Part shown: positions 6,815-7,363 of the stretch, piece by piece | How the letters are laid out: every line of letters begins with the position of its first letter | Position numbering within the stretch: position 1 is the first letter of the stretch | Origin: Deltaproteobacteria bacterium | GTDB lineage: Bacteria; Desulfobacterota; GWC2-55-46 | Assembly: GCA_016219075.1 (NCBI GenBank) | Contig: JACRCJ010000293.1 | Coordinates: 1-7,363 of the forward strand | DNA length: 7,363 nt | Direction: 5' to 3' | The notes under the pieces: generated by a model | What the model saw: only the letters and a program-made list of their open reading frames with translations | What the model was told of the DNA's origin: nothing | Databases searched by the model: none | Program-made: the position numbers and the translations under genes

Positions 6815-6834
6815 CCCCGGAGCTTGCTCCGGGG
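6815..6834. repeat. REP-like palindrome with AGCTTGCT centre (right)
   Basis: This perfect palindromic hairpin has arms CCCCGGAGC (6815-6823) and GCTCCGGGG (6826-6834) around TT. It mirrors the one at 6650-6669 on the other side of the 6681-6805 element, at similar distances (11 and 9 nt). Confidence 0.7.
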
Positions 6835-6896
6835 TGGGTCAATCCCGCCGCCGCTCCATTGAGTATACACGGGATATTAATCTGTGCGTTGCCGCG

Positions 6897-6922
6897 CCTC
6901 TTCGTCACTATCGCCGAAGAGG
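6897..6922 (+). promoter_or_regulatory. Hairpin in the gyrA leader near the ribosome binding site
   Basis: CCTCTTCG (6897-6904) and CGAAGAGG (6915-6922) form a perfect 8-bp stem with a 10-nt loop. It can be extended or replaced by GCGCC (6894-6898) with GGCGC (6928-6932). It ends 22 nt before the AAAGGTGA Shine-Dalgarno. It might modulate mRNA stability or translation; no U-run follows, so it is not a terminator. Confidence 0.4.
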
Positions 6923-6962
6923 TCCTCGGCGCGAAGAATAACTGAAAGGTGAAAAGAACAGC

Positions 6963-7363
6963 ATGGCCCATGAACAGATACCGGTCTACATAGAAGACGA
7001 GATGAAAAAATCTTACCTGGACTACGCCATGTCGGTAATCGTCGGCAGGGCGCTTCCGGATGTAAGAGACGGTCTTAAGCCCGTGCACAGGCGGATACTC
7101 TTCGCGATGCACGAGATGGGGGTGGAGTGGAACAAGCCCTATAAGAAATCCGCCAGAGTGGTCGGAGACGTCATAGGCAAGTACCACCCGCACGGCGACA
7201 CGGCCGTCTACGACGCGATAACGAGGATGGTCCAGAGCTTTTCGCTCCGCCACCCGATCATAGACGGTCAGGGTAACTTCGGAAGCGTCGACGGGGACCC
7301 TCCGGCCGCCATGAGGTACACCGAAGTCAGGATGGCACGGCTCGCAAGCGAGCTCTTGAAGGA
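6963..7363 (+). CDS. gyrA: DNA gyrase subunit A (3'-truncated by window edge)
   Basis: GyrA is the DNA-breaking and rejoining subunit of gyrase (GyrA2GyrB2), which introduces negative supercoils using ATP. The 133 complete codons visible cover the start of the winged-helix breakage-reunion domain. Motifs seen are SYLDYAMSVIVGRALPDVRD (17-36), GLKPVHRRILFAM (37-49), YKKSARVVGDVIGKYHPHGD (60-79), DGQGNFGSVDGD (101-112) and AAMRYTE (115-121) with catalytic Arg118-Tyr119. The quinolone-contact positions equal to E. coli Ser83 and Asp87 are Thr80 and Asp84. The ATG at 6963 follows AAAGGTGA (6945-6952) by 10 nt and aligns with the family N-terminus. ParC is less likely, given the GNFGSVDGDPPAAMRYTE form and the overall GyrA-like N-terminus. 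About 700 residues, including the C-terminal beta-pinwheel, lie outside the window. Confidence 0.96.
   Translation, partial: MAHEQIPVYIEDEMKKSYLDYAMSVIVGRALPDVRDGLKPVHRRILFAMHEMGVEWNKPYKKSARVVGDVIGKYHPHGDTAVYDAITRMVQSFSLRHPIIDGQGNFGSVDGDPPAAMRYTEVRMARLASELLK

Larger units (their letters stand above)
6234..6962. other. Divergent intergenic region between ppdK and gyrA
   Basis: This 729-base gap has no credible protein gene. In order from ppdK it holds the ppdK ribosome binding site, two tandem hairpins (6262-6358), a foldback (6374-6418), an AT-rich stretch with a nested dyad (6470-6515), two plus-strand promoter candidates (6563-6592 and 6613-6640), a composite of palindromic repeats (6650-6834), a final hairpin (6897-6922) and the gyrA ribosome binding site (6945-6952). 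I did not find a convincing ppdK promoter. The only good minus-strand -10 (TATAAT at 6593-6588) lacks a -35 at the right distance. Confidence 0.6.

Noticed and set aside
6659..6862. A 67-codon plus-strand open frame across the palindromic repeats
   Set aside because: Its Pro/Ser/Gly/Arg-rich translation comes entirely from repeat DNA, and its start lies inside a palindrome.
6804..7253. A 149-codon minus-strand open frame opposite the gyrA start
   Set aside because: It is antisense to conserved GyrA sequence and runs into the repeats; it has no domain.

Overview
This window looks like ordinary chromosomal DNA from a GC-rich, Gram-negative-type bacterium. The protein styles and the abundance of GC-rich foldback repeats suggest a Desulfobacterota/Nitrospirota-like lineage, but that placement is by resemblance only and is weak. 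Three housekeeping genes are present. I found no transposase, phage gene, CRISPR array, tRNA or rRNA. I see no previously undescribed protein system; the unusual content lies in the two intergenic regions.

Layout. On the minus strand, bases 1-3122 hold the first 1040 codons of smc (chromosome condensation ATPase); its C-terminal head lies beyond the left edge. A 420-base gap (3123-3542) carries the smc promoter, an AT-rich repeat block, several GC-rich foldbacks and the transcript end of the upstream gene. Also on the minus strand, 3543-6233 is a complete pyruvate, phosphate dikinase gene (ppdK) with all recognisable catalytic residues. A 729-base divergent intergenic region (6234-6962) follows. 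On the plus strand, 6963-7363 is the 5' end of gyrA (DNA gyrase subunit A), cut by the right edge just after the catalytic tyrosine.

The divergent region is the most structured part. On the ppdK side, two tandem 32-nt hairpins with a 48-nt period lie just before the ribosome binding site. In the middle are a 45-nt foldback and a 46-bp nested dyad. On the gyrA side are two sigma70-like promoter candidates, then a 185-bp composite of palindromes that any transcript from those promoters would carry in a leader of more than 300 nt, then a last hairpin before the gyrA ribosome binding site.

The genes do not form a pathway. SMC and gyrase both act on chromosome topology and segregation, while PPDK interconverts pyruvate and phosphoenolpyruvate. 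smc and ppdK are codirectional but separated by a likely terminator and a separate smc promoter, so each gene is probably its own transcription unit.
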